From: Salminus brasiliensis | Taxonomy: Eukaryota; Chordata; Actinopteri; Characiformes; Bryconidae | Length of the DNA stretch: 64,000 nt | Direction: 5' to 3' | Assembly: GCF_030463535.1 (NCBI RefSeq) | Contig: NC_132878.1 | Span: forward strand, 34,536,261 to 34,600,260 | In this document: piece after piece, positions 1-14,823 of the stretch | Layout of the letters: every line of letters begins with the position of its first letter | How positions within the stretch are numbered: position 1 is the stretch's first letter | The notes under the pieces: model-generated | The model's database searches: none | Seen by the model: only the letters and a program-made list of their open reading frames with translations | Told to the model about the DNA's origin: nothing | Made by a program: the position numbers and the translations under genes

Positions 1-3000
1 AAATAAAAACTAAATATTTTTTTCACATACCGTTGGATTAAGACCACATTGAAACCACTAAAATGCTCTGAAATACCCACATTTTGTCCAGACCCCACAT
101 CACTTTAAACAATTCTTTACAAATCTTATCTACATCTTATCATCTTATATATCTACCCAAATATTGTAATAGGATTGTAAAGTTGTTTCTATCAAAACCC
201 ATTAACAGTTCGCTAAGAACAACCAACCAATGACGATAAGAACATCCTCTACAGAGACATACACCCACATCCTACATTGTTCCCTGCAGGTGGGAGGCTT
301 GGCTGAAGTCTGCACATTGACTATGTGCTGCCTGCTGTGACCTCAGTGACCCCTTGCTTCAAATGACCCCAGCTGTGTGTGACCCACACTGGGCGAGCCT
401 AGCTTTACCTGCCAACTCTCTGGTTCCTGTTGCAACCTCGTTAACTCCTGCCTTCCCCCTTTAGGCCCAGTTAGGCTAGCACCGAGACACAGATGGCCTT
501 TGTACTCCTATAACAGCTTGCTAATCACGATGTGATTTGAGGCCTGGCTATACGTCCACACACACACACACACACACCCACATACACATAAATGAGGTGG
601 ATTTACTCTGGGATTTACTCTAGAGTCCAATTTCCAAAAGATCAATCCATTCTCCCCCTCCTGTCCTCTTGTATCGAACGTTCTGGAAGCGACTGAACGT
701 AGTTAAAAAAAGGTAATCTTGCTTGAAATGGAACCTAAAAAGTGAAACCACGGCTCAGGCTTTGTTCCATTTGAAGCCGATAGTTCAGTTACTCTGCGGG
801 TTAATATTTATTTGTTCGGTTGATATTGTAGCACCTGCAGAGGAAGTCGTGAAAAGGAAGCCTTGTTTCCTTTGTTAAACATGTTTTTTTTTTCATAATG
901 GATCTGCCTTTTTTAAGAAAAAAAAAGGGCTTTTCACAGAGGAGGCGTGCGCTTTGCTCCAGTTCCACGTGCTCATAGATGCTCGAGCTTTGGGATGGAA
1001 CATGCCCCGGCCTTGTTTGGACCCCTGTGCCCCTTTTGATGGAGACCTGCTGGCCATAGCTGGGCTCAAGGTCTTTGTTCTCAGCTTTCTAAGGGAGGTC
1101 ACACGGCTCCTGTTAAAGATTTACCTGTCATGGGCAGACCTGTTGCCGCTTGGCTGAATCTGATCTCTGCCTTCTAACGCTTCTGACCTCTCCAATAAAA
1201 AGAACAGCCTTCAAGACGTCGAGCTGCTCTTAGCAAAAAGGAAAACCCATAGGTCCATAATTCTCAAGCGGCATCCAAAGTACAGATGCAGGATCATGTC
1301 CAATAAAATTAAATAATTACATTCCATCACTGTCATATGAAAAAATTGTAACACTGTTTTATTATATTTTATTAGATATATATTATATTATATATTATAG
1401 AACACCTCTATTACAGATTACTTCCATTTATAGATTTTTTGCATTGAGTGTTTGTTTGATAATTAATGGACCAATAAAATGTGATATGATATCTGAATAA
1501 CAGGTACATGGCTCATATAACAGAAAATAAAAGTTGTCGTTGAATGCAACAGTATGAGATTTTACTGGTATGATATCCATCTCAGAAAATATCATGGTTT
1601 TACGGTATCACAGTACACACAATTTAACAATTCTTCTTCTAGATACTATGACCTTCATAGGAATGAAAACAAAAGGTATACTGTAAAATCATTTTCTTAA
1701 GATAAAATATTTGTATCTATTTTATAATGTAAGCATTTGTAAAAATAAAAGAAAGATTTAAAAGGAAGCTACACAAGGTGGAGTTATATATATATGTTGT
1801 ATCTGTTGTATATATATATATGTTGTAACAGTAGGAAATAGGTGAAATGTTTTTTATTTAAAAGCAGGAAGTAAAGACAAGCTGACTCTTGATGAGCCAG
1901 AGTAGTTAAATAAAGCTGTGATAACTTGTGTCGATTACATCCTTAACAATGCTAATGTCCTCAGCAACATGCTCACATTTAGCCACTTGTTTTCTGGAAT
2001 GCAAAGTGCAATATACATACTAATCTATAAATATGAGCAAGAACGTCCAATTACAGCCCTGTTAAAATATACAAAATGTGGTTTTACTGAATGATTAACC
2101 TGGATATCCTGTAAAATAAATATCTGGGTTACCAATCGAATGTCCCAAATATTAAATATAAACATAATGAGAGTTTATAATTAATTTTTTCATCCTGTTT
2201 TCCAGATCTAGACTAAGTCCAAGCCTAGTCTGAAACAATTTCCAACATTGTTATGGAAAACCAAAAAACGTCTAACCTACTCACGCTCGCTAAGCGTTCA
2301 TTGGCCATAACAGATAAGGGCTGGGTTTCCTGAAAGCACCTCAGCACGAAGATGATCCTTAAACGGTTGAGCGAGCATCACACTGAACACTCTCTCTAAA
2401 AGTAAAGATGATTTTAAGACGAGAATTTCTTGATGTTTAGGGTCAAGACAAAGTCTTTTCTGTCTCCTGTAAAGTCACTGTTTCAGATATTCAAGATTTT
2501 CTCAAGAAGACAGGTTTCCATTCACCTATCAGACACTCTTATCCAGAGCCACTCAGCAAGCATGGAAACAGCGGAATATGAGGATATAAAAGCTACAGTA
2601 CTGATCCTAGGTCAGCTGGGACGTTTCATCATTTTTAAGGAAAGCAAGACACGCATGGCCAAAGCAATCAAAAGGCCGACCAAAAAGCAAAAGTAATGTT
2701 CGTAACTCACTCACAGGGGCTGCTCTGACGGGTGCTCTGATGACAGCTCCAGCAGCACTAGCACATGTAGAGATGCACCTCAGTGTCTGTGGGTATTTGC
2801 GTGCGTGTGTGTGTGGGTTCATGACTGGCAGCTAGCGAGTCTGACCTGGCTGGGTGTCACAGGTCGTGTCTGCCGGGAACACGTCTCTGATGTGCAGTCT
2901 GGAGCTCAGGCTCCACCTCTCACGCAACAAACCCCTCACCCAAACTCCATCTACGATAAACCTCAATCATAACTTCCTTTCTTCTTTTAATCAAGCGCGC

Positions 3001-3300
3001 CAATGCCCATAAACTACGCATCTGTCGCCTGCGTGACAGACTACAGAGATCACACATTAGAGGGGTGACAATGAGCCTCCTGAATCCACTCGAACGTCAT
3101 AATAAAACTGAAAAGTATAACAGATGAGGTGTTCAGCGCATCACTCTTTTCCTCAAAGGGTGAATCAATTTCCATACAGTAGGACTGTCTGAAATTTCAG
3201 CTGACACTTGACTTCCATGTCAATAACTGCAATTAACTATTTGTCTTTGTGTGTGTGTGTGTGTGTGTGTGTGTATTTGTTAATAAAACTCTGGGAGACT
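1..3300. other. AT-rich non-coding sequence
   Basis: No gene seen. There is a CA run at about 556-581, short AT runs near 1380 and 1790-1825, and a GT run at 3249-3274. If the bach2 inference holds this is intron 1 of that gene. Confidence 0.6.
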
Positions 3301-3311
3301 GTCTAGGTAGC

Positions 3312-3598
3312 TACGTGTATGGGCAAAAGTATTGGGACACCTGCTCGCTCATTATCTCTTTCGAAATCAAGGGTATAAAAAAAAAAAGAGTGCTGATCCT
3401 GCATTTGTTGGAGTAACTGGCTTTATACTGCTGTAGCCCACACCTGGCATTAGCCATGGCGCCAGTAGGTTCATGTTCATGTCCTATTCCTCTACAGGGA
3501 CTAGACAAGCTACAAGTGTGACAGCAATGGTTCCAGCTTATATAGCTGAATGCATTCATTAGAATGGGGTGTCCACAAATATTTGGACGTATAGTGTA
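3312..3598. mobile_element. Tc1/mariner-type miniature element (family 'tattgggacac')
   Basis: The left end (gggcaaaagtattgggacacc) and the inverted right end (ggtgtccacaaatatttggac) form imperfect terminal inverted repeats bounded by TA-containing sequence. No transposase is encoded. The same ends recur at 26398-26812 and 31255-31470. Confidence 0.7.
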
Positions 3599-3599
3599 C

Positions 3600-6500
3600 C
3601 CTGGATTCTAGCTGTTGTTCGTAGCTCCCAACCGAGGTCAGAAACAGTTTGAGATAAAATAAAACACAAATGACTGACAAACTGTGTTAAAGCACCAGTC
3701 AGAAGTTATGAACGTTGGAAAAATATGCATAAAATAACATATCAATTTCGAAAGGGATTATGCTGCTACAATTGATTTTTATTGCAACGCTCCAAGCAGA
3801 ACTCATCATTTTTCATATTTTTTATATATTGTTTCTATCACGAACCTTTTCTAGAGTTTTAGTCATAAAATGCCAAGAACTCAATACAAATGTGTTTCTG
3901 ATTTCTGAATGCATTTGCGCTCATATTCAGGAGAGCTTAGCTCTACCACGCTCAGTCCAATAGGGCGCACATGACTAAAAACAATTGTCTGTAGAATCAA
4001 ATTATATTGTCTATGTAAGTACTTTATAGTATATTTCTACTATATTAACAACAATGTTAAAACAAATGGTGCATGTTTCCTCGCTCTAGGTAATGCAGTT
4101 CCTTAAATATTTTTTTTCTGAATTAGCCTTTTCTCTACCAAAACTCTCAGTTTCCAACACCTGCATTGGCAAATTTTTGCATGTTTATTCTTAACCCTTT
4201 TCATGAGGACATTACAGACAAATTAGATTGAGTGTTGACTGCATATATATATATATATATATTAGTTAATTATAAAAAATACAATTATACAGTGTTTTTA
4301 AATAATACAATTACTATTACAAAAACACCCCTAAATAACCAATCAATTATAATAAAATCCAAAATCTAGTTTTCTTGTTAATATGCATGCATTTCTTGTT
4401 GGATAACATCTTGCATATTTAAATATCATTTTTAACAAAACAGATAATAAAACAAAATGGTAAGCATATCACTAATTAACTAGATGTTTTTGAAAATGAT
4501 CATTTTAAAGTCTGGATTATGCCCACATAATGCTAATTAGCCCATACTATTCTTTGTTATTGCTATATCATATATAATATTCGCAATGTAATATTCTTTG
4601 CTATTACTTTTTCATTTCATAAATTCCTTCTTTGTACATATTTTGATGACATTAAATGTTATTATTATAAATGTTTTTTCCCGTTTATTATTTTTATCAC
4701 TTTTGTTGTTGCTGATTTGACTTTTTATTAGTACTTTTATTTCCTTGATGTTTCTATGTCTAACTATGGTGGTTAATATTATGACTTTCATTTGTGCACT
4801 TCCGCTTTAATGCTCTTTAATAATATTGAAAAAACATTTTAATAGAATGTTTTGAGAAAAAAAAGTTTTTTTTAACCCTCTGTACCTTAATGTTATTATT
4901 ATTGTTATTGTTGTAGTTTTTGTAAGATCCATGACCTGAGAAGTAACAATTCATAAAAATCTGAATTTTAATTTGATATGAAATAGTGGTGTCTAGATTC
5001 AACTTTCAACAATTTTACAGCAAATACAGCAAAAAAAGAGTTGATGAAAATGCCATTTATTAATGTAGTAATTTTTCTATTTTCAATTGATTAGAGCACA
5101 CAGCATACTAAATATATTTTTATAATAACCAAGCTACAATACAATCCACCACAAAGCAATCTGATAGAATATTACACATTTTATTGTTGCATCCCTACTC
5201 ATGATGTGCTCAATAAATTCATGTTCTGCTTTCTTTTGTTTGCCTTGGCTCAACTGATAAGAAAGCACCCTTTTCACGCTCTGTTTATTGCAACATAAAC
5301 ATGTGATTGTAGGAAAGAAATGTGATTAGCTCTAATGATTGTCATAAACCTACAAAACTGCATAAAAAAGCCCAAAAAAGAAAAGTGTATTGAAATTTCA
5401 ACTAGTATTGCTGGTATGACTCTCTTTCACTTTTGACCTGACTCACACACACACATATATGCATAAAGGTTATCATTCCCCAGTGAGCCCTATTTGCCGT
5501 GGAGAAACTTAAACACAGGTGGAAAAGGTTGCTACATTGTGTGTCTGCATCAATATTAGCCGACAAACAAACCCTGTCCGTTATCTACAACCTCTATGCA
5601 CCAGCACAAATAGTCTGCTGCGTATCATCAGACTACACTAACAATTCCAGCAGAGGCATTTCAAAACATCATCAGACTGGAAATATGAGGCTGTAATCTA
5701 AATATGAAGACAGCTGTTTAGTAGCGGTCCAAGCACTCTTCATTCTTAATGTTCTACAGATATCTCGGTTATTTAAGAACCATGACAGATGATTTGAAAT
5801 CTACAGAGGTGCACCCAGACTAACATTAGAATTCTTTCATTTATGGAATTTGGAAATATGGAAGTTTTTTTTTCTAAACTTTTAAATAGTGATCTGACAC
5901 TTCTAAATAGTTACAAAACATTTGTTTTGTAAAGTGATTCTAAAAATTAAAATTTCTAAACTTTAAAACAGTAATTTTAAACTTCCTAATAATGGTTCTA
6001 AACCTTATAAACAGGGATACTAGACTTCTGAATAGTGGCTCTAAACCTTATAAACAGGGATCCTAAACTTCTGAATATTTCTTACAAAGTTCTGGACAGC
6101 CATTGTAAAGTTTTGACTTTTCCAAAATTTAAACAATGATTTCAAAATTCTGAATGGTAGCATGTTAATGGTTCTTACTACTAATGGTGCATTTTAAAAA
6201 GCAGAACAATGAAACTACAACTCAAACTGTGTCGGTCTAGAACCTGTCTTGAAATTCACAATTTTAGTTTTGAATTTAGTTTAATCTGAGAGAAATATGA
6301 GTGGCATCTGGAATGATAAACAGCTGTAGATTATTATTCTTCAGGAAATCTAAAATCACTGAGAAAGCTGTAGAACATCAAGAATATCTCACATTTCAAA
6401 AGTGGAGACTGCAGAAAATGATTCATGAAAACACTGCATTTTTCTCAAAGTCCTTAAAATATTAAGATAATAACAACATAAAATGCTGTTTATAATAACT

Positions 6501-7540
6501 GTACATAAAACAAAACAATACAATACTGTGTACATATTACTGTTGTATTTGTACGTGTGATTAGTTCAGACTTTTTAGTGGAATAAAAGAAACGGTCACT
6601 CTGGGACAGACCTATCGTATACCTGTCTATAACGTCCTGGACTCGGCGTGCTCACCCTTGTTGACAGTAGCCTGAGGTCCGTGCAATTGACTGGGGTGCG
6701 TGTCCACACCTCCATAAATCCGCCTGAGCCTCAGTATGGGTGGACATTCTCTCCTGCCAGATAAATCACCCCGCTCTGAGAGCGGTGAGGCGGTCAGACG
6801 CGTTTAAAGATCCATTCATAAAAGCTTGGCCACCCTGACCACTGTGGTCACTGTACTCTGTGACACACACACAAAACACTCTGCAACACTGAGGTCTGCG
6901 GTTCACGCCATTAGAGCCTCAGGTTCAGGGGCTGGCGCTTTACGTACACACATACACAACAGACATCTTTAAGCCTCTCTCCTCAGGCGAGGCAGAGCAA
7001 CATTCCATATGTCAAACTTAAACTGTGCTTGTGGACTCAGAGATACCACGCTTAATGTTTTCCGTCCCTCAGAGCCTCCAAAACAAGACCAAGCAGTTTC
7101 CTTCAACCTCACGGCATCTTTTTTCTCTTGATTCGGTTTGTTTTATTTCCAGTGAATCACTCGTGAAACAAGAGACAATGCGCCTAATGAACATCCACAA
7201 TGGCTTGCGATTATCAGCAAACAAATACAAGCAAGACAACCAAAAAAAGCTTACTGTTATTGGGAGTTCTGCATTTGTCAAAAGTTTTGGGACACTACTA
7301 GTTTCTGTGAACGTTTTTGACTTTATAAGAGTGTACTTTTTCTTCCCAAAACACATAAAATTAAAGAAACAAATGTTGACAAATGGAGTCCTTCCTTGGA
7401 GAATAAAAAAGCCAAACCCCACCCACAGGTTCTCCACACTGTGATGTCAGGACCCATCAGCTTTATTCATTTTATATTATTATCTAGGCAAAACCTGATC
7501 TTCATACAGTGAAGATGAAGCCTCCACTTGAGAGGATGTG
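3600..7540. other. AT-rich non-coding sequence
   Basis: No gene seen. It includes an AT run (4243-4262) and the degenerate 25-bp tandem repeat. The small open frames have no recognisable similarity and biased composition. Confidence 0.6.
5870..6160. repeat. degenerate tandem repeat, about 25-bp unit
   Basis: Words ctaaacttttaaatagtg, ctaaaccttataaacaggga and ttctgaatagtggct recur. One pair of units (ctctaaaccttataaacaggga) is nearly identical 50 bases apart. Confidence 0.65.

Positions 7541-7629
<89 letters not shown>
7541..7629. repeat. poly(A)35 followed by (TA)27
   Basis: A pure A run from 7541 to 7575 passes directly into an uninterrupted AT dinucleotide run to 7629. Confidence 0.97.
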
Positions 7630-7633
<4 letters not shown>

Positions 7634-7659
7634 TGTGTAATAGGGACAGTGTGAGTGTG

Positions 7660-7800
7660 AAGAACCTCTTAAAGGTTTACAGAACATTATCTTGATATAA
7701 AGGTTCTTTTAATCAATTTAAGAGGTTCGTCACTGTCAAACATCTCTATTACAAACACATCTGTGGTTCTTCTATGGCATCACTCAAAGACATCCTAAAG
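7660..7800. repeat. short relative of the 'ggttctt' palindrome-rich repeat
   Basis: Contains gaacctcttaaaggtttacagaac, aaaggttcttttaat and ttaagaggttc as inverted pairs. Confidence 0.45.
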
Positions 7801-8952
7801 CACCTTTATATTTAACAGTGTGGGTATAGTTGGGTGGCAAAAAGAAAATGTCCTTTGTTGTCCCATATAACAATGAACAGAAATTGATTCCGTCTTTTTT
7901 CAGTATAGTAAACAAAATTAAATATTTAATAATAATAATTTAATACATTTAATTTAATTACAGCCCAATTTAATTCACTGATGTCTTTCATGTAGTGAAA
8001 ACCAATGTATTTTCCATACTCCCACCAATTCAGCCTTCTGGCGATTTGGCTCCACCCACTCACATTGAAATTATAAGGAAAGTTTCGACCTTTTGAGAGA
8101 GGCACAATACAAGACAGCCGATCAGAATGACAGTATTTGCATAAACGATTCCAAAAGAGGTTTAAAACAGGTAAATAAAAGGTAAATATGAATGAACCCC
8201 TTAAACAGTCCAAAAGTGTTATTACAAACGTCTATTACCAGAGAATAGCCCACCAGTTTGTATAGAAGTCCCTGTAGTTACTGAATAATACACCTTAGTG
8301 TGTAATAAGCCCTGGAGTGTTAAGGGATTAACATAAACCTACACCAACGTTGTAAGAAAACAATACATTCTTAATTACATGAACAAAGTGTAGGATATAA
8401 AGCCATTGTCCCCAACTTTGGACAGACGTTTCCTTGCCAAACATTTGCTAAAACCCTGTGTGAACCCCGCTAGCGAATGAAAGCTTTTGGGGTCCAAAAG
8501 TGCTTTAAACAACTGAAAGATTTGAGTGCTGACATCCGAACAAGGCGGATGCGATGTGTGAGCGACTGTCACAAGTATTTACCCATGATATATATTTGTT
8601 TGGCCACAGTAAACCTGCTCAGTCTGTCACATGTTAAGCTACTTTCAACCCACCAATGAAAAGATTTATGTGAATTTAGCATTACAGCCTCCGTGGAAAG
8701 CTAGGTGTCCCCAAACTCTGCCTACAGAGCCCCCACGTAGGATGACAACAACAAGAACAAAGCAGGAGAAGACGTGCTCAACGACCCACACCACGTCAGA
8801 TCAGCCAATAGCAGGAGAGCTGAGGCAGCGCTGAGAGCGCACTTGGAGCCGAGCCAAGCAACTTACTGTACTTCAGAATCAGGAAGTGGTCGCGAGCCTC
8901 CACGCCTGCCTCTAACCCCTCCCCCCTGCCACCTGCGCCAGTCCCACAGGAT

Positions 8953-9107
8953 GCACACACACACACACACACACACATGCATACGCACCCCCAAATACAC
9001 TCCGGTACACAACAAACACAAACGCACACAAACACCCACCCACCCACATGCACACAAAGACATGCATGCAACCCCACCTCCTCCCCACCACACACACACA
9101 CACACAG
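8953..9107. repeat. CA-rich microsatellite cluster
   Basis: Pure (CA) from 8953 to 8976, then interrupted CA/CAAA/CCCA words to 9107. Apparent long open frames across it on both strands are repeat artefacts. Confidence 0.95.
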
Positions 9108-9371
9108 AGCTACACCTACAGCTGCAAAATGAGTAAAACCACACAATGTACTTGTTTTTGTTCAACCCCCTCCTCCCCCCACCGCCACTGCTACCTCAGA
9201 AATCACAAGTTTACCCAAAACTGCAAGACGTGCCAGGGATCGTCTGCCACCGAGACATTTGTCGCCCCGCAGAAAACACAATCTGACCTGAAAAAGGTTC
9301 GGAACCTGCACAGAGCGAAGCGTTAAAACCTGACCGTTAAACTAACATAAGCTCCGTCACCGAACATTGAG

Positions 9372-9462
9372 TGCACTGTTAAAAGAGTAAGATCCTTGAG
9401 GAACTTTTTTGGAGGTTCTTCAGTTCGAAACTGTGGAGGAACCTTCTTAACAGCTAACAGAC
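9372..9462. repeat. short relative of the 'ggttctt' palindrome-rich repeat
   Basis: Contains ctgttaaaagagtaagatccttgaggaact and ggaggttcttcag...gaggaaccttcttaacag, forming an imperfect foldback. Confidence 0.45.
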
Positions 9463-9464
9463 GC

Positions 9465-12400
9465 TACAGCTACCCACCCAGAAAGAGCCAGACCTCCTAT
9501 TATGGACAATTATGGGACTCCCGCTAGCGGAGGGCTGTGGCATCGCTGCAGTTCGAACCAATGATACGGCCAAGGCTAAGATGACTGCACTAGTTGGGAG
9601 CATGAGCTGAATATATAAACAAGGAGAGGCCAAATAACCACAACCCCTGCTCCTTGACAACCCCACCAATCCTGCCATTTCCTCAAAAAGCCCACTAGCG
9701 GCCGTACACCCCGAGTAACCATATTTAGAGCCATTACCGTCAATATAACTCACAGCAGATCGTCTCGTTACACAATACAACCATAGCAGCTTCCTCTCAG
9801 CAGTGAAAAGTATTACTCTCTCAGAGCGTTCAACACCGCTGGCTTGTTTATTCCAACCTTGAGTGAGGGCTTGCTACTTAGACATGATTATTCGTACAGG
9901 CCTTCATCATACACTGATGCTGTTCAGAGACTGCTGTGTTGAACACCTGCAAACACACACACACACACACACACATATACACTGATACTGAACTTTATTA
10001 AGGCTACGAGGTTACATCAGAGTTCAACACACATACATATACAATTAAGCATATACACACACACACAGTGCAACCTGCCTAACGGACGATCTCACACACT
10101 CTCTGATTTCTCTGCCTTTCTCACCCCCACCCACCTCTGGTCTCGCTCTCTACTGCTCTCCTCTCTCTCTATCTTTGTCTCATCTACCCCTCTCGGTCTC
10201 TCTCTCTCTCTCTATCTCACTCTCCCAGTCTCTCTCTTACTGTCTTTCTCACTTGTCTTTCTCTTGTTCTCATGCTCTCCTCTTGCCGAATCTCTGCCTC
10301 TCCCGCTCCATAATTCTCTCCACAATTATTTGTCTCTCTTTAGCTTTTAACTCTCTTACTTTAAAGCAGCACTAAACTCTAAGAACATCCTGAGAAGAGA
10401 ATATCCTGCTCTCTCTCTCTCTAAAACAATGATCTCACCCTCTTACCAGGAATCCGCTGATTGTTTTAAATACCTTCCACTCTCCACTCTGCTGGACTCG
10501 AGTGACTCTTTCTCATTGCCTCCGGAAAGGGGGGTTGGGGGGGGCTGGGAAAAGGACTGGGAAAAGGAAAGGGGGGGGGGGGGGGGGTGGTAAGGGGGTA
10601 AAGAAAAAAGCAAACGACCTTGGCAGAAAACGTCACGCTGATGTCTGGAGCATGACCGGGACCCGCTTCACCCGGGCTTGTTTTAAATTAGCAGTGGGCC
10701 GACCGGCGCGGGACCCCTGTAATTCAATCTGGAGAGAAAGGGGAAGACGGATCACAGGGGAAAGAAAGAAAGAAAGGAAGAAAGGAAGAAAGGAAGGGAA
10801 AGAGGGGAAAGAAAGATCTGCACATTTGGGCCGAGTTATTGTTGGCCATGAACCGAAGAATCCGATGATGAAACGAGTTGCCAAGGTACAGGAATACGTG
10901 GAATATTTTGTTCCTTTTTTCTCTCTCCCGAACTCAAACTTAAAACCATTTCTCTGGCAAACGCAAAGTTTAGTGGAGACACTGACTGCATAGCTGTGGT
11001 ATGTTCACCTGGGATAAGCCTTGACAGAGCAGTCCAAGTGACGCAGTTAAGGAAAAAAAGAAAAAAGAGAAGAGGTTTACACCTGTGTAAATCTCCCGAG
11101 GGCTGAACCGGGCAGGTGGGCGCCGTTCAAACAGCAATAGTCAACACTGAGTACATTTGTGGTCTCACAACAATTCAAATCGGTTACGGTTCCTTAACAA
11201 ACGATTCACCGCATTGCAAAATCTCAACTTTTTGACTTGAGTCTAAACCTGTACATTGTTTCCACATGAACAGTCCACATTTGAATCAAGTAGGCTATGT
11301 TCAATCATCTCCTTCAGTACAGGTCTGGGTCAGTGAGTTGATTCAGTCTTGATTCTTTACGAAATGATCCAATACATCATTGAACAATTCGATCGGTAGA
11401 TCGCTGGAGTCCGAAGTGGAAAGTAGCTGCCTCGATGCCTTGCTGCCAGGGCTGTCTCGTAAGTCCCTGTAACTGAATCATAAAGGCTACAATATGCCCT
11501 GCCATTGCGAAGGTATCGACAGTGCTGTTTACCCAATAAAAAGTACCTTTAAAACTTTCCATAACCAAATTATGAAATCATCAACACATCCTGCTGTTGC
11601 CAAGGTATCAAGAGCTATTGCTAGCTGTTAGCATTTTGCCGCTATCATTTTTTCACCCTAAAATACTGTTTACAAAAGGATTGGATGCTGCAATTCAATT
11701 CGGACAAGACTGGATGACTCCCTACCTCTGAATTCTGTCCCAAGGCCTAGGTTGCATTTCTCAACTATTTGGACAGTAAAGGTACTGCTCTGTTTTAAAT
11801 ACAACTGAGAAAAGCATCTTATATTCAGACGGACGTAACCGCTATATCTTGTACAGCTTGTAATTAAATTGATTGGATAGTAAATTTCATGTTTATTAAG
11901 ATAAGATGTAAACATGCTACATTGCTTACCTAGTCAGCCTGCTCAGACTGTCTTGAATGTGCATGAACGAGCACAGAAGAGGTTCACAATGCTGCAGTCT
12001 AGGCGATGGTATCCACTAACAGTATTCATTAGAAAGAATTAGAAAGACCACTTACACAGTAGACTGTGACATTAACAAGCATTTTTTAATTGTATCGATT
12101 AATATTAAAATAATCAAAATGGGCCATAATCAATCCTAACAGCACTGCAGCATCTGCAGATCACTTTTTCATTTTACACTCCCAGCAGTCAGCAATTCAT
12201 GCAAGGGAAGCCCTCACATGAAAGTTTCACAAGATCCTTCACGCTTCTGACTCCATTAGGCCAGATTTTTAATAAGTGATCTTCCAAATGTGCAACGGCA
12301 TCAGCATGTTTCCTGTTCGAGAGTGTGTGTGTGTGTGTGTGCAGTGCAGTGTGTAGGTTATATTTAGAGTGAACCCAATATTGACAAGCCAAGCTGCATA

Positions 12401-12681
12401 TGACTCATTTGTGCCAACACAGACCAGTGACACCCCTGCTTCCCCCGAAGATTTCCTTAGGAACTATAGAATAATGTGTGGGTGTGCACATGTGTGTGTG
12501 TGTGTGTTTGCGCGCGTGTGTGGGTGTGTGTTTGCGTGTGTAGGTGTGCGAGACAGAGAGTACTGTGAGTGAGATATGCAGCTAGAGCCTGTGTGTGTAT
12601 GTGTGTGGGATAGCCCTGGGCTGTGCCTGGCCCATATTCAATACTCCTGTCCCCTGCCCTGGCTTTGAGTGCCTGTGTGGA

Positions 12682-12714
<33 letters not shown>

Positions 12715-14180
12715 AGACTGTGAAGAGTAAAGACTGTCATGCCTGTTTAGTTCAGCCTGTGTTGACTCCTGGGAGGGCAGCACAGAGCACCAGACCTGCT
12801 GTGCATTGATACCTGCACTCTGCAGCACTAAAGTCCTGCATAGTACAGCACAGTGCACTATACTACCACACAGAGTTTTACAGTGACACACGGTACTGCA
12901 TGGTACCACACCATATGTCTCAGAACAGTAACACTAGTCCACACTAGTGGACCCCCCCCCCAGCTCCATTCTCACACTGCAGGTGTCTTGACAGTTCTAA
13001 GTAATCAATGATCATGTCTTTATTTGTCTCGAAAAACCCAACTGCAGGTGAGTCAGTGAGTATAGGAGTGAGTGTGTGAAAGCTATCAGTGTGTGAGACT
13101 GTGATCGTATGGCTGGATACAGTCTGGCAGATAACTACATGAATGAGTGTGTCTGACTGAATGGACACGAGCAGGACCGCCAGGTTTCGCCTCTGGACAC
13201 TTCCAGGAACAAATGCACACCCCTGATGGTTGCTGGACGCTGGACACATGGCCCGCTGGGTAACACGCTGAGAGTGCAGTGTGTATTGTCTGTGCTGCAC
13301 AAGTAAGGACCTGGATAGGTGTGAGGCACAAACAACCAGCAGCACCAACACACTCCTAAAATAACCTGGTGACTAAACCCGCCCACACACACTCGCACAT
13401 ACACAGAATATCACTGGAAATAGAACACTGACTAACTGCTTTCGCCTTATCTGATCAAAATAACACTGACACTAACTGCCCTGTAATTCAACCTGATGGC
13501 ACTCTTACAAGTTAGAGCTGACACTAAATGAAGTGCAATTCTTACTCATTTATTCCTATAAAAACAGCATTCCCATGAGCGTAAGAGCAGGGATGTACTG
13601 GGATGAGCTTTTTTTACTGCAGGTACGCTGAGAAACCAGCTCCACACCAACACCAGACCAGTATAAACCATCTTGGTTGCCCAAGATGCTGTGGAGCATT
13701 TTTCTCTCGTCCTTCTTGCTTAACCGTGGTAGTAAATAAACCTCTGGTTATCGCTACTAAGCGTTGCTCTTTCCCATACACACTCACACACAGACACACA
13801 CTTGCTCTAATTCCGGCGAGCTGTGTTTAACTGCGACTTGTGTGTAAGTAAGTCTGTCTGACTGATCCTTTCACGCAATTAGACGCTAATGAGTGGGGGA
13901 TGAGCCTTTGATAGGCATTAAGGGAGAGTGAAGGAGGGCACACTCGGCAGCACCAATGATCGGATCTGAAAGGCTTTTTGTTTCGTTTTTTTAATAGATT
14001 GATATTAAGCCTTATCGCATTCCAATCCTTTGCTACTTATTTATTTGTTTCACTGCTATTGACAGCTAATTCAGCCCATTTGTTCACTGGACACTCACAC
14101 AGTGTTTCACACTGTCTCTGTAATGAACTAGACAACCCTATACAACATCACGGTTTATAACTTCAGTGAGGGAATACAAT
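9465..14180. other. non-coding sequence with scattered CA, CT and G runs
   Basis: Contains CA (9953-9975), a CT-rich stretch (10140-10330), poly-G (10571-10587), GAAA-type repeats (10760-10810) and the GT cluster. No coding exon recognised. Confidence 0.6.
12317..12706. repeat. GT-rich microsatellite cluster
   Basis: GT runs near 12323-12341, 12489-12546 and 12681-12706, separated by unique sequence. Confidence 0.9.
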
Positions 14181-14184
14181 TTGC

Positions 14185-14440
14185 GAATATGGGACGTTAT
14201 TATTACACATATATACAACACATGGGACATATTTTTACGCGTAGGTATTTATCTGTATATAACACATATGGGACGTATTTTTACACATAGACACTTACAT
14301 GTATATAATACATATGGGACATATTTTTACACATCGATACTTACATGTATATAATACATGACATTTTTATGTGTCAGAATGTAAATGTATATAATATATA
14401 TGGGACATTTTTACATATAGCTATATGTATATAGAAATAT
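14185..14440. repeat. 46-bp minisatellite, 4-5 degenerate copies
   Basis: The unit atatgggacatatttttacacat plus agacacttacatgtatataatac recurs with gggac at 14224, 14270, 14316 and 14402. The third-to-fourth spacing shows a decayed copy. Confidence 0.85.
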
Positions 14441-14549
14441 AGATACTAGGGATTCACAAAAAATCGTTTCAACATCGTTATTGCAATGTGCTCATGCAAC
14501 AGTCACATCACTGGGCATGCAATGTCAAAAACGCTCAATACAAAAAGAA

Positions 14550-14557
<8 letters not shown>

Positions 14558-14617
<60 letters not shown>
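14558..14617. repeat. (TA)30 microsatellite
   Basis: Uninterrupted AT dinucleotides preceded by an A-rich tract. Confidence 0.97.
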
Positions 14618-14619
<2 letters not shown>

Positions 14620-14786
14620 CACACAGTTGGTCCTGGCAGTGATAATAGCGTCTGGTTCAGAGTGGTGACTGATAATGCCAATAGGCATGAGTGTCATCCC
14701 AACACAACGTAACAGAGGAACAACAAAAGCCCTGTCTGAACTTCAGGAGCTTCGGCGCACACACAGACAGACACACACACTCGCTC

Positions 14787-14823
<37 letters not shown>

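Noticed and set aside
7025..7444. 139-codon open frame opposite a 122-codon frame
   Set aside because: Both frames lack homology and have AT-biased intergenic codon use. Long overlap on two strands is typical of chance.
8774..9146. Overlapping open frames of 100-120 codons on both strands
   Set aside because: They run through a CA/GT repeat that lacks stops in several frames. His-Thr and Cys-Val runs are repeat artefacts.
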